Positions 1-11,578 of a DNA stretch of 64,000 bases are shown piece after piece (positions within the stretch are counted from its first letter, which is position 1; each line of letters starts with the position of its first letter). A program made the position numbers and the translations under genes. Source of the stretch: Stratiolaelaps scimitus. Its lineage: Eukaryota; Arthropoda; Arachnida; Mesostigmata; Laelapidae. The stretch is from NCBI GenBank assembly GCA_019614645.1, contig JABWDB010000002.1, positions 17,831,501-17,895,500 of the forward strand, given 5' to 3'. The notes beneath the pieces are model-generated. The model made no database searches. It was given only the letters and a program-made list of their open reading frames with translations, and was not told where the DNA came from.

Positions 1-1845
1 ACGTGTGAACAGAGCGACAAGGGCATTAATACTGTATATTCAATCCTCAGCGAAAGGGTGGAGATTTGCAATGTCTGTAGTGGAGATTTGAGTCGAGGTA
101 ATAGAAACGAATTGTCGCCCACTTTTATAGTTATAATACATTTTAAGGAAGAAACGATAAATATTAATAAATAAATACAAATCAAGCACATATAATAAAC
201 AATGCATTGTTTGCTATTTTTCAAGCTAGATATGATCTAAGATCAGAAAAGCGCCAAGGGGAATACCCCAAAGTTTGTTTAATTACGTACGGTTTTCAGT
301 TCAGTTCAATTAATAATGATCTAATCAGTGATGCGGAGCATCTGAAGTATTAGTATGGATGGCAGAGATTTCGGTCTAAATCGGCGCAACATTTATCATA
401 TAAAAAAAAGCTGATAAGCCAAATGGTTGTACCATCAGTTATTATAGTGCCAGAGAAGCTATGGCAATAAATAGACGGCCATCTCGGATACCTCCTGGGG
501 CATCAATGGATTTCGGGGCCAGCGAAGACCAGCAAATGAACATGACGGGGTAATCTCCACCGATGAACTCCGCGTATACCTCCTGTTGAAGTTCATTGAA
601 TGACTGATGCACGTTTGCTCAGACAGCGACGAATTTCGATGATATTGCAACCCTGTGTTATTCATAATAGGCGCACTGCTCCGTAGCAAATACGCCCAGC
701 ATTAAGAGATAGAATACGATCGACCTGGAGTTACTTTTTCAGGCGAGTGTATACAGGATAAGAATACGAGCAGAGAGACGCGAACGGCTGTAAGCCAAGT
801 GCATCTAAGCGAAACCGAGTGGCAACGAAAAGGGAGCTCCTCCAATTCAAACCTAGATGCGTAAGGGAGATCGCCAGAGGACCCTACACACAGGGGCCCT
901 CATGTACTATAATTTGCCGTCATTTTCTTGGGATTATCTGAGACGAGTAACTAGTTGAGGGAAACTGCTGCTTTGTCTTGCTGAGTGTAGGCGCACTTGT
1001 GTCTGGAGACAGGAAGGAAAATCGTCAATTTTTGAATATATTTGAGAGCTCCACGAACTTCGCGCATTGATTAGGCTAACCTAAAAGACGAATCATACAA
1101 TGGTCCACTGGTTATAGCCTCGAACGACCTAAATAATAGCTAATATGACGATAATAGTAATAATGGCTCATAACAACCTCCAAATGTAATCGCTTGATTA
1201 TGTTTTATTTCACTCTCCCTTGAGAATTAATAACCACAATCGATAATTTCTCACCCGTCCACAATGTCCGGATTAGGTAGCTCTCGTTATCTATAGGTAG
1301 CTCTTCCCTATTATGTTTAGCAACGATTATGTCCGGGTGCCATACTTGCTCCCGCCGGGTACACTTGCCTGGCGTGGCTGGCTGTGCCACCTAGTGTTTG
1401 TTGTACGTCCCGTAAAAGTGGCGGCCTGTGTAGATGACAGGCATGGGTCTTGAACTTTCTCTGTTTCTCCCTCTCGCTCCCTCGCTCGCGCAGTGCCATC
1501 GATAGCCAGTCAACGAATGGCGCATAGAGCGCCCTGTACCGACTACGACTAGTGGCAATAAGGGAACTCTTCCTATTCGCCGGATCCCATCATAAGACCA
1601 AAGCTGAGCCGTCCATCTCAGCCACGGACAACAGCAAAGCCACGGCATCACAAACCGAGAGAGCAGATATACGACAGGCAACGAGCAGTGTCTCTTGCAA
1701 CGGGGAACAACGACACCAAAGTACGACGCGTTCCGACCTTCGTCTTGAACATGAGAATATATCTATCTTTATGGAAATATATAATAATATATAGTAGAAC
1801 ATATTGTACTACCTGTATGACCGCTGTTGTTGCTGGTGCTACTCC
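1..1845. other. Mostly non-coding
   Basis: Only short frames without coding character. The one point of note is a long CT-rich acceptor-like tract ending GCGCAG at 1491-1493, followed by 18 open codons to 1552, too weak to call. Confidence 0.5.
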
Positions 1846-1895
1846 GTCAGTTCGCTCCGGCGGCGCTTGAGTGGCGGCCGCTGGAACGAACTGAC
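1846..1895. repeat. Imperfect 20-bp hairpin
   Basis: GTCAGTTCGCTCCGGCGGC at the left pairs with the segment ending 1895, whose complement is GTCAGTTCGTTCCAGCGGCC, with two mismatches or wobbles. The central part forms a short loop. Similar in size to a small-RNA precursor stem or an old foldback element. Confidence 0.5.
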
Positions 1896-2038
1896 AGAGT
1901 ACACATCATTCATAATTCATTAATAGTCGATCACCTACCGACGACCAAGCGGCCTACCTGTTGACGCTTTTCGTGCTGCGTTCCAACTGGTAGACAACGG
2001 GGATGCCCTTGGCTATACTTGCTGCCATTATGATTTTA

Positions 2039-2043
<5 letters not shown>

Positions 2044-2070
<27 letters not shown>
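2044..2070. repeat. (TA)n microsatellite
   Basis: Uninterrupted TA dinucleotides, about 13 units. Confidence 0.9.
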
Positions 2071-4254
2071 GATATTGATGAATTTATTTGTTACTATGTT
2101 TTTCTCTATTTCGGGCCGAATTTCTACCTTAAAGATTTATCATCCATGGTACGTCTTTCGCATTGCTTCATTAGACAGATCCTCAAATGATGACTTCGTA
2201 TGTTGAAGTTATAGCTGATTGCTGGAGTTAACGGGGCCCGAGATTCCACGGCTGTGCCATGATGTACAGCAGCCGCGTCATACTTGCGCCGTGGCGTATT
2301 GCAACCGGAAAGGATCGCGGTGCGAATGGATTTTAAGAACAAATGGGAATATCTTGACTTAACGCAGAGATAATACTTTGTTTTCGGATTGCAATGGATA
2401 TATCAAAATTATGCCGGAATCTCATCGGGAACGCCGCAGATTCTTGTCGACCAAATTCACCACATATGCGTAAGGTAAACTGGCTAATTTGGAACAAGAC
2501 GAGTCACTCGGGAACCTTAAGTTGACGAGCACAGTTAGACAGCTCGGAATCGCTCAGCATAGCTTTACAACGTTGCCCTGGCTATCTCAGACATTGATTG
2601 AATATCAACGAACTGTGTCCAGCTAAATAGCTATCAAAAACCCTGGCCATGTGTAGCCAGTCAGCCGTTTGATGAATCAACCATCAATCGACAATATCTA
2701 GTTAGACTAGTATCTAATTATAGGTAAATCGATTTATCTTTTACTTTTATATGTAAATGGTTCTGTAACAGCATTCAATCGCCATCCAAACGCCTATGAC
2801 GATTGAATAGTAACAAGAGAGATGTTTACATTTCAAAATAGTTACCGGACGCACGTGACACTCATCAGCTGCACTACGCCAACAGAGCCACTGATACAGA
2901 CCTCGGCTATGGAGACTAATTATTAAAGCAACTGGGACGACACGTGTGAGATAAATCAGAGCTAAATATCCACGCATGCATTGCAGAAGAGGGAGTGGAG
3001 CTGAGTTTAGAGTGGAATGCTCTCTACTTGCTCGCTGCTCTGTGTGACAAAGAAAATCACAGGTCACACTCATCTCTTCCTGGAACAACAGCAACAGACA
3101 CTCATTGTGAGAAGTCAACGTTCGCCGCAGCAAATGTGTCGCTCTGGAACCGTCTCGAGCAGCTGCTATGCATGTTGTATTATACATAGTGATATAGAAG
3201 AAGGCAGTTCCGCTGGGAGCTTGGGTTTGTTTGTTATCGAGACGAGAACGAGCGGTGGCTTAAAGCAGCGGGGCGGGATGCTCTTGACTTTTGGCTTGAT
3301 ACGTCACGTCTTGCTGGGCTCAGCTGAGGAACCATGAGAATTTTCCGACGTGTCGACGTCCCATTGTTCGAGAAGGTTTGATGCATCAAGTGAAAAGCTC
3401 CGACTTACTCTGTGAACAACAATAATAGAGGAGCAAGTGGCTAGAACTCGCCGGACCACCCCTATTCGAGCTACGAGGCGGAGGGCGGATCTGACACAGA
3501 TGGGCATACAGTAAGAGCTGGCTACAATGGACAGAAGCAGCACTCAATGTCTGGTCACAGTCTGAGCGTTTTCAGCAGTCTATTTATATCTAGGTGTAAG
3601 CCAATGTCACAGTGACAATGATTGGTGATTACGTAGTAGTGTCCCGAGGGTTCTATCGAATAAATCGAATTATTGCTCACAAGTTTAATCTAGGGATTCC
3701 GTTGTCGCATTACAACCATAATCGTAATTATCTGTAGATGAGTCGCTTGGGGTTTCGGAGCGAACTTCTAAAGGGCAAATAGTTGAAGGTTTGCAGAAGG
3801 CGCAACTTTCCTATTTAGATGCTTGGGATTGTGAAGTGGTCCATAAGATCCTATCGTTGCCACGGGGCGATTTGGAGGAACAGCCGAGATTTTCTAGTGA
3901 GCGCTGATCATTTGTTCTGATATCAAAATCCATCCAGTGGCTCAGTAAATTCAATCCGGTTTGCCTAGACCCGACTAAATCAATAGTTGGACCATTCCTT
4001 CAACCAAAACCCCGCTCTCGTAGACTTACGGGATTAAACCTATATGTGTAACGGTGCATTGTAAAAAATTACGCTCGCCGTTCGATTTGAGACGTTTCTT
4101 TGCCACTGTGGCTTTCTCGCTCGTCTGAGAAATCACCAATATTATCTTAAGGAATAAATATGTGCACTATTATCATACTATTGTTGTTATTAAGGCTGTA
4201 GAACAAAAGCCGTTATTGTCAGATTGAAAATGCCTACTTTTTAACTGCTTCTAG

Positions 4255-4358
4255 ATGTACATAGAACTACCGGTACAGCTAATGCGCTCTCCGTGAATCA
4301 CTCATGTCACGACAAGCGAAGTACAATTGTTCACAGCATCTCCCTATGTACGATTGAA
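4255..4358 (+). CDS. Candidate internal exon
   Basis: Bounded by TTTTTAACTGCTTCTAG| (branch-like TTAAC) and a strong donor TTGAA|GTAAGA at 4359. After two bases the frame is open for 34 codons (ends SISLCTIE) and closes in phase 0. That matches the start phase of the next candidate exon at 4903, giving a possible 544-bp intron. No domain recognised. Confidence 0.33.
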
Positions 4359-4902
4359 GTAAGAAGTTGCTTCCAAACAAAACCGCTAAATATAAGTAAG
4401 AAAAATCTATACAGTCTATTTAATACTTTGTAGCTACCCGTGCACATAAGATACGAAGTATTAACTATAATAACATAGTGAAATATATTCTATATGGTGG
4501 ATAATATGAATCAACGATAACACACATATATATATATAGTATTATACAACTGCTATATCAACCATAATCATATTAAGTTATTCTCATAATTAAAATATAA
4601 TTATCATTATTCCAAGTTATGAGCGCCGCCAACCGTACGACTTTCGGCCCACGAGAGACCAAAGCAAATTTAGATCAAGTCAATTATAAACTTCATATAT
4701 TATACACGGGAGAATGTCGGCGGCGTCTCAACCGTTCCGTCTTCAAGCTACCGGCGAATAGTTTTCATTTTGCTGCAGCTTCGTGTGTACACAATTTTAT
4801 AATACATGAGCTAGCGATACATGGCGGCATTGATTCTCTTCGTTTAACATAGAGTCACCGTGGTGTGACGTGTGAAAGATTACCATATCTCACTCTTTTC
4901 AG

Positions 4903-5043
4903 AAGAAGTATTTCGTCAACAACCCGACAGTGATTTGCTGTTGGCGAGAGCGCTGCGAAGCCTTGGTATTCTATGGGAGTTTTGGCGACGTCAAAGCTTC
5001 CTGTGCACTTTCAATATGTGATTCAGCCATGATTGCTTTTTGA
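4903..5043 (+). CDS. Candidate terminal exon, Cys-rich
   Basis: A strong acceptor (ATCTCACTCTTTTCAG) opens directly into 46 codons in phase 0 (KKYFVNNPTVICCWRERCEA) ending TGA 5041-5043. A second phase is also open for 38 codons (EVFRQQPDSDLLLARALRSL, stop 5019-5021). Phase 0 agrees with the exon ending at 4358. Unknown function. Confidence 0.33.
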   Translation, partial: KKYFVNNPTVICCWRERCEALVFYGSFGDVKASCALSICDSAMIAF

Positions 5044-5218
5044 GGCAGTTTTTTTAGAATAGTACATACCTCATAAGGTGGATTAATTGATCACTACGGC
5101 AGAACGTATCGAATTCTAAATGTAAACGAAACAAAATCACAGGAACCGGAAATTTCTGAACGGTTTTTTTTTCGTATGAAATGATAACAACCTGCTAATA
5201 ATCATCTGCTATTATCAG

Positions 5219-5311
5219 GCTAGGTATATCAGCAATTTACCAAAATAGTGCTGGGTTCCTATTGTGCTCTATTCAATATTCGCACAAAAGAAGTACTCGA
5301 GCATGGGAGAG
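5219..5311 (+). CDS. Candidate internal exon
   Basis: A 93-nt segment between an acceptor (ATCTGCTATTATCAG) and a very good donor (GGGAGAG|GTGAGT at 5312). Phase 1 is open (LGISAIYQNSAGFLLCSIQY). It cannot follow the terminal candidate at 4903 in the same transcript without exon skipping, so at most one of the two models holds. Confidence 0.25.
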
Positions 5312-5568
5312 GTGAGTTGTGTCGAATCTGCTCACTGTTGGCGACAGCGGAATCTCTGGCGAGAAAATTAGACCAGTGCTGTTTGATCAGTTGTCTTAGC
5401 AGCCAGAAGGGAGACATAATGTCGGAAATGCTTTTTTTACTCGAGTACATGTTTTTGTTTCCTATTTAATACTGCACTGTTCTGAGCGTCATCGCAACCC
5501 ATTGTGGCGTTTACGTTTGGATACGACAACGCTGCGTAACGCTTGTTGACGCGATTCACAGTCGTACA

Positions 5569-5594
5569 ATATATATATATCTATATATATATAT
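5569..5594. repeat. (TA)n microsatellite
   Basis: TA repeats with one C interruption. Confidence 0.85.
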
Positions 5595-5647
5595 TCCACT
5601 CAATGAGGTGCATCTCAATCGTGCATCCTATCAGAGATGTATCAGAA

Positions 5648-5671
5648 CTGAATGAGCGTTCGCTCATTCAG
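5648..5671. repeat. 11-bp inverted repeat, 2-nt centre
   Basis: CTGAATGAGCG, TT, CGCTCATTCAG: a near-perfect palindrome. Confidence 0.6.
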
Positions 5672-6901
5672 AAATCATCAGATCAGAAATTCTATTTCTG
5701 TATCGAAGCAGTTGTTACAAAATACGTCTGGATCATTCAGTAAATGGCGAAGTGATTTCCGCGAAGAAGCAGCACAGGATGACGACGTGTAATAGACGGC
5801 GGCGGCCGCCTCGTGGCGACACCGAACGTAGAATTGACAAGCACCGCACATCGGCACCATCTGCTATCATTGTCACAGATCGAATCGTTGCAGTTGCTAA
5901 ATACGACAGACGGAAATTCACGTTCAATATGTCTCCTGATTGTTGTTAGCCGACAAACGCTGGTTGGAATGGTTAGAATTTTCATGTTCTCGATCCAAGA
6001 CAGGACTTCGTCAAGCCAAATCGATGCTTGTCGCTAGCTGCGCCATGGTGAAGGTTGGTCACCTGTATCGATCTGTTGGGGGCTCATTATTAATGAGCCG
6101 AATAGCTTAGTCTGCATATAACTAAATCGAATCACAGAATCAGCTGAGTCCGTAGGGAAAACTTTTAAAAACAACAGTCGTAGTGACACGAAATGGCAGA
6201 ATGTCGACAGAATATAACATCTGTTTCATTGCGTATTGTTAGATTTGTTAATTGCTGCAGCTTCCCCCCGCAGATAGGCTCGCATCAGTTATGATTATTA
6301 ATACTATGATGTGCTCGTGCCACGTCTAGAAATTAGTGAGTACACATCAATTACAGCATCGATCTACCTATTCGATATAATGACATATATGCATCATCCA
6401 ATTGATATTGTCTCATGCTCAGGTTCAAATGGTCGTTCGAGTATTGATTCTCTATGCCTGCAGATGCTTCCCTGGAGCCTTATTAGGTTAGACATGTGCG
6501 TTACCTTATCGTAGTTACTGGGACACTGACACACTCTCTAGGTTACGTCAATCCAATGTGTGTATAGCAAGCCGTTGTGGTCATGATAGCAGGCTGATAA
6601 GGGCACGTGTAGGTCTATACGGAAGACCCGCACTACGTGAGTTAATCGATTTCGACAGATCAACAGCAGGCGGAAAAACCTTGTTACCTCGTCGAAACAT
6701 AAGGTTAGCAGAGGTAAACGGGATCATATAGGGGGTACCTCTTAACTTAAGAGTGATAAGTGGGTAACGATGATTACGGCCTGATGTGTATGTACGTGCC
6801 TTTGACTCTTTCGAGCTTTTTGGAGGAAGCATTCTTTGTGAATATACGAAATGCGATGTTGGATTCAGTAAAATGGCATTTTGTCCATCTTATTTTGTCA
6901 C

Positions 6902-6931
6902 ATATACATATATATATATATATATATATAT
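6902..6931. repeat. (TA)n microsatellite
   Basis: TA repeats with a CATA start, about 14 units. Confidence 0.85.
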
Positions 6932-7493
6932 GTATTGTGCAATACTACTAGAGATCTCAATCAGTACAGTATTCATACGCTAGGCTGTAGCCACAATCAC
7001 CCTGTTCCGTCACCTGATTCTCACAATTCATTGTGTTCTTCTGTGCAACGCCGAACAGAGTCTCTGCGCGCGCCGATCGCAGCACACTGCTGCGTGAGTA
7101 ACTCTCCTCTGCATTTGTTTTCATAAATACACGGAACGATGTCGCCCGCCCGCCCCTCCCCCCCTCGTTTTCAATGAGACGAACATCTACATAGATCAAG
7201 GCATCTACGACATCGTCGTCGCGCAGACGCGACGGAAGTGGGCGACGTCGCCAGATGAGAACCTTCAGTCGGCCCTCACCCATTCGGACGTTTTCACTCT
7301 CCGCTTGTTCGACTTTACCACTCTTCAACTTCGACGCTTGAATAACTTGAGATGCAGCAGTCGTAGTTGTGATAGCAGCAGCAGCAGCCGGAGCGACAAC
7401 GGCAAACGGCAGTGCTCTGACGGGATGGCCCCTTGTATACCCCAGGGTCCGAAGTATAACAGCCATAAACCACATTATTATAGCATGTTGGGA

Positions 7494-7587
7494 ATAAAGT
7501 TATCATGGGTTAAAAAACTGTTTTTCGAGCTGACTCTCAGCTGTTCCCCTATCTGACAGGCCTCAGCTCATAAAGTTATAATGGGTT
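7494..7587 (+). repeat. 58-bp dispersed element flanked by 18-bp direct repeats
   Basis: A 58-bp unit (7512-7569, containing TTTTTCGAGCTGAC and CTGACAGGCCTCAGCTC) is flanked by ATAAAGTTATCATGGGTT (7494-7511) and a copy with one mismatch (7570-7587). The unit recurs at 10625-10677. It has internal GAGCTGA/TCAGCTC inverted motifs. Resembles a short MITE-like or SINE-fragment insertion with a target duplication. Confidence 0.5.
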
Positions 7588-8413
7588 GTCAACCCCGTAC
7601 AGTGACAAGGCATAACATCATTTTTATTTCACACGAAGCGTGCGTGCATATGTCGCATCGCGGGGCCGCTCTGGCTTGGTCAACAAGGAATATATATATT
7701 CAATAGCTGGAAATCTGTTGGTCGTTAGGGCAGTAACGATAATGATGTGCAGTGACATCCATTTCTATTCCTATACATATTAATAATAATAGTAATAATT
7801 ATTATAATAACATATTAATAATAATAATATTAGTCCACATGCAAGAGATGTAAGAGAGCTTGGTAGCTCCTCCTTTCTCTCGATTCCATCGCCCTCCTCC
7901 GGTTGTTTCTGCTGCTGCTGCCGTGATAGTTGCAGCCGTAGCAGAAGCTATTCAATCTGTGCTAAAGGTGTGCACATACACGTCTTCGACTGACACACCG
8001 TCATACAGATGACGCACATTCGACTGATACAGGCGACAATGTTGAAGCCGTGGCAATGTGACACGCCAGTAATCGTGCGTGCAACTGGCTGCAGAGGCCG
8101 TCCAAATTATCGCGTCGTCTGTTTGTCGTTATGAAGAGATTTTGATTTTTTCGAATTTTGATTCGATCAGCAGTTGATTCTCTCCATTTCACAATACACA
8201 TGCACATACACACACACACATGCGCGCGCGCTCACCCAAATTCACCGGTGAACTATTTTTTTGTTCACTGTGGCTTCAGACGTGGTAACCGTGACCGATT
8301 AAACGCCGCGTGTGGCCTTTGTCGGCCATTGGTTGAATAGTTGATATTGGTTTAATTTGTAAGCATCGGAACACCTTTTAGGTGTTCCAAAAGTGTGCTT
8401 CGTATTTCGGCAG

Positions 8414-8440
8414 CGCCGCGTGCTGGATTTGCACATCATG
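8414..8440 (+). CDS. Candidate 27-nt microexon
   Basis: Nine open codons (RRVLDLHIM) between an acceptor (TCGTATTTCGGCAG) and a strong donor (ATG|GTAAGC at 8441). The splice signals are good. The size makes it weak evidence on its own. Confidence 0.22.
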
Positions 8441-9799
8441 GTAAGCCGGCTCGTTGTACTCAATGAATGTACACAATTCGCTAGCTAGCGTTCATTCACA
8501 GGCGCCAACCCGTAAGAAAAACACAACATAAGTGCGCATTGCGAACGCGCATCTTTATTATTATCTTGTACATCCTTTCTTTACGAATTGCCGCCAAAAA
8601 ATATTGAGACCGATTGACAGCCGTATGGGATTCTGCAGATGGTCTCGGTTCACGCTAATTTCGAACACAACATTTGTGCATCGAATGTAGCCAAACATTA
8701 TTGATATTCTGTTTTTCATGCATGATATTTATGGGAAACGAGGTGAATCAGCGTATAGGCGCCTTTTAAATGTTCGATTCGAATGTATCAACAATACTCC
8801 CCCCTGGTTTGTTTTACTTTTAGCTTGCGGTGTGCCTCGCTATGAAAAGTCTGTCTGCTGTAATATTTGGTTGTTCATTCATCTAATCTACGTTGTTTTG
8901 TGAGCCGTCGTTAAAAAAAGCCCTATTTATTGAGGGCTTGCGTCCCTTTAGCGTCATTTTCATAATAATAATAATAATGAATATTACTGTCGTCCTCCTC
9001 GTACACTATTAATGAGCAACTTTTCCTTTTGGTGGCAGTTTAAAAAAGTGTTTTGGCATCGGTATTCAATTTCATACACACACACATCCGAACCGCACAC
9101 TCATGTGTGTTCGTTTATATGCTTGCAACTGACATAACGACAGCATCTCACGAGAAAGGCGGAGAGCTCAAATTTTGTCAGACCTTTGGCAGGCCTGGCA
9201 GGGGGAGGTCATAGAGTCTCTCGCTCCTGTTCACACGACCACTAACTCCTACAGGTGTACCCGAGGAAGAGGCTCGATGTGATGCGAGATAATTATAATT
9301 GTAACTGAATATGTCCGTGGGTTCTTGTCCTGCGCTCCCCTTATAGTAACGCAGGGAGGAGCAGTACAGTCCCTGTGCTTGCGTCGAAAATCTCTCCGAC
9401 GTCCGACGTTCGCGATTCTGCTATTACGAAACAGGAGCTCCGACCGAGTCGGCATTTGCAAGCGAAAATGTTTACCTAATAGTGTCTGTAGATAGGAAGG
9501 CAAGGAACAAGACGGGCCGATCTGCCAACCACCCGGATAGGTTGTGTCGCCATTGCGGCAGCGACTGACCGATTAAACGCGCGAATCTTGACTTGAGTTG
9601 GGTTGAGTAGGTTTGCTGAGGCGGGCCGCGCTGTCGACAGTTGACATCGACAGATGGTCGCGATATGATGTTCGTCCTATCATCTACTAGACTGACGAAC
9701 TATTTGGTAGTGTCAACAGTGTCGTAAATCAAGATAAAGCGCGCTGGTTGACGTTCGCCACACTTATCCGCTGGTTGAAAGTTGATTTGCAATTGACAG

Positions 9800-9800
<1 letters not shown>

Positions 9801-9890
<90 letters not shown>
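9801..9890. repeat. Long (TA)n microsatellite
   Basis: About 90 bp of TA repeats with two interruptions (TT near 9819 and GA near 9848). The longest in the window. Confidence 0.9.
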
Positions 9891-9892
<2 letters not shown>

Positions 9893-10155
9893 AGGGACAA
9901 CGAGAGGGGAGCCTATCGCTGTGTTTTATTGGTCAGGTGCAGATCAATTTATGGAGGCCAAATAATGGCGCAAAACATGGAGTTGTTCTTAATGAACGAA
10001 AAGACTACACAAAACATATTATCTATCAAGTATCTTCATTTCTGTTTGGCACATTTCGAATCATAATAGTAATATCAGTAGCAGACTGTTCTGAGTCGAA
10101 TTATGCTCTATTTTCGACTGTTCACCAAATCTTAGCCTCAACTTATTTATGGCAG

Positions 10156-10248
10156 GGTCCGCAGGATGGCCACAAGCTGAGGGATTTTGGATTCATCGAT
10201 GAACAGGACGATCTTCTCAAAGCTGCACAGCATTCTAATAGTACTGAG
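10156..10248 (+). CDS. Candidate internal exon, 31 codons
   Basis: Phase 0 at both ends. It follows CTTATTTATGGCAG and ends ACTGAG|GTAGGT. It reads FIDEQDDLLKAAQHSNSTE near its end, which loosely resembles the start of an ankyrin-type helix pair, but this is far too short to call. The frame stays open to TGA at 10336-10338. The next candidate microexon (10411) is in the same phase, giving a 162-bp intron. Confidence 0.33.
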
Positions 10249-10410
10249 GTAGGTAAGCTGGCAAATCTTCTTTCGCAGGTTAAGCTGAATGCTGTAGCAG
10301 AACAGCATACCTTAGTGAAGGTTTACTTCGTATTATGATCGAGTCATAATTCAGATTAGCACTCAGTCTCTCCGCCTGCTTACCGGCATCCTTTTGAGAC
10401 TTGTCGGCAG

Positions 10411-10431
10411 CGCATAATCCAGCTATCATAC
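10411..10431 (+). CDS. Candidate 21-nt microexon
   Basis: Seven open codons (RIIQLSY) between a long pyrimidine-rich tract ending TTGTCGGCAG and a consensus donor GTGAGT at 10432. It is phase-compatible with the exon ending at 10248. Confidence 0.22.
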
Positions 10432-10606
10432 GTGAGTATCTTATACGTCTCGCAATACTGTCACAACACTTCTCTACGGGATGGCATGTGCACCCTCACC
10501 ACAGTCAATGCTAATTATTCGATTCGTTTAGACGCGCTGAATTGCTCAAATGATTTCATGACAAACATTATCTTGCTTCAATCGAAAGCCGTCGTCATTT
10601 TCGGCA

Positions 10607-10681
10607 GAAAACGATGTCCACTTAAACTGTTTTTCGAGCTGACCCTCAGCTTTTCCCCTAGCTGACAGGCCTCAGCTCTTA
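10607..10681 (+). repeat. Second copy of the 58-bp dispersed element
   Basis: The stretch CTGTTTTTCGAGCTGACCCT through CTGACAGGCCTCAGCTC matches 7516-7569 with a few substitutions. It lacks the flanking direct repeat seen at the first copy. Its upstream part (GATGTCCACTT) is repeated in diverged form at about 10763-10797. Confidence 0.5.
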
Positions 10682-10762
10682 ACCTTTAGGTATTACTATG
10701 AGGAGACCTGTCGGGGCCACCTTTGCTTATTCTCTGCCTTACTCGTACCTGACAAGAATCCC

Positions 10763-10797
10763 GAAGAAAATGACGTCCACTTGAGCTGTTCGATGAC
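10763..10797 (+). repeat. Diverged partial copy of the 10607 repeat
   Basis: GAAAATGACGTCCACTTGAG parallels GAAAACGATGTCCACTTAAA near 10611, with about four differences in 25 nt, at a spacing near 152 bp. Confidence 0.35.
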
Positions 10798-11281
10798 CAA
10801 GGTATCATCGAAATGATCCAATCATAGAGAGTCCCAGCAGGGAATTCTAGTTACGACAATTGGCGAGGCTACCGATCGACGCTAGGATGCATTTGGAAAG
10901 CGAAGAGGTTACGATGTTGTCATGCATTAGCAAGGTAACATCCCCCATTAAAAAAAGCAGACTATTATTCTTAGCTGCTGTAAAGTACAAGTGGAGTACT
11001 TTACCTCGCTATAATGACGATGAGAAGCGACAACGAGCTCAACAGATGAAATATCTCATACCTTAGCCAATGCCTTCGAATGGTCGTAGTGGCGATATCA
11101 ACGCGCACGCAACGTTGTAATAGCCTACGAAAGTGGGTTTTACTATAGGGTTGAGCAGACGCAAGGTCAGATGTATCTTCGGATGACCATGCTGGTCAGG
11201 ATATGCTGTTCACGAAAGAACTCTGTTTGTAGGCTTTCCTTGCATGCAGATACAAATAATTGTATCATTACCACAGCAAGG

Positions 11282-11578
11282 TTATTTGTAGGCCAAAAGA
11301 AAATGATATTGTTTATTCTGCTGCGATAAACCTCGCCCGCATACATGGGGGCCATTTGACAGGACTGGCTTTGCAGTTCCGCTTGATAATTGCGCTTCCC
11401 ATGTAGCGGAAAAAAAATCAAAACCTTTTTGAAAGTATACCGCCTCGGCCGGTACGTCCCCGTATGTTTGCAGCACCATTTCAGCTATTATGGTAGCATT
11501 TGGTATTGAGCTGTGGTGGGACGTCCCCAGGGTATCTCTTAAGGGATCGCCAGGAATAACTCGGGTAACTGGGACCAC
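11282..11578 (-). CDS. Candidate terminal exon, 98 codons
   Basis: On the minus strand a T-rich tract ending TTAATTGTTCAG leads directly into an open frame in phase 0 that runs 98 codons to TAA (11282-11284). It begins VVPVTRVIPGDPLRDTLGTS and has a balanced, globular-protein composition with mixed hydrophobic and charged residues (EMVLQTYGDVPAEAVYF). This is unlike the repetitive frames nearby. Product not recognised. An overlapping frame continues toward 11167, so a frameshifted relic is another possibility. Confidence 0.4.
   Translation of the reverse strand: MVPVTRVIPGDPLRDTLGTSHHSSIPNATIIAEMVLQTYGDVPAEAVYFQKGFDFFSATWEAQLSSGTAKPVLSNGPHVCGRGLSQQNKQYHFLLAYK

Larger units (their letters stand above)
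5312..7493. other. No supported gene
   Basis: AT-rich with two TA tracts. A 172-codon minus frame (7475-6957) begins MWFMAVILRTLGYTRGHPVR with an Ala/Thr run. It could be coding, but splice sites and family are lacking. Confidence 0.4.

Noticed and set aside
8360..8390. GGAACACCT/AGGTGTTCC hairpin
   Set aside because: Nine-bp stems are expected several times by chance in a window of this size.
9748..10338. Plus frame of 196 codons
   Set aside because: Its first half is translated (TA)n repeat (Ile-Tyr runs). Only the part from 10156 has exon-like borders.
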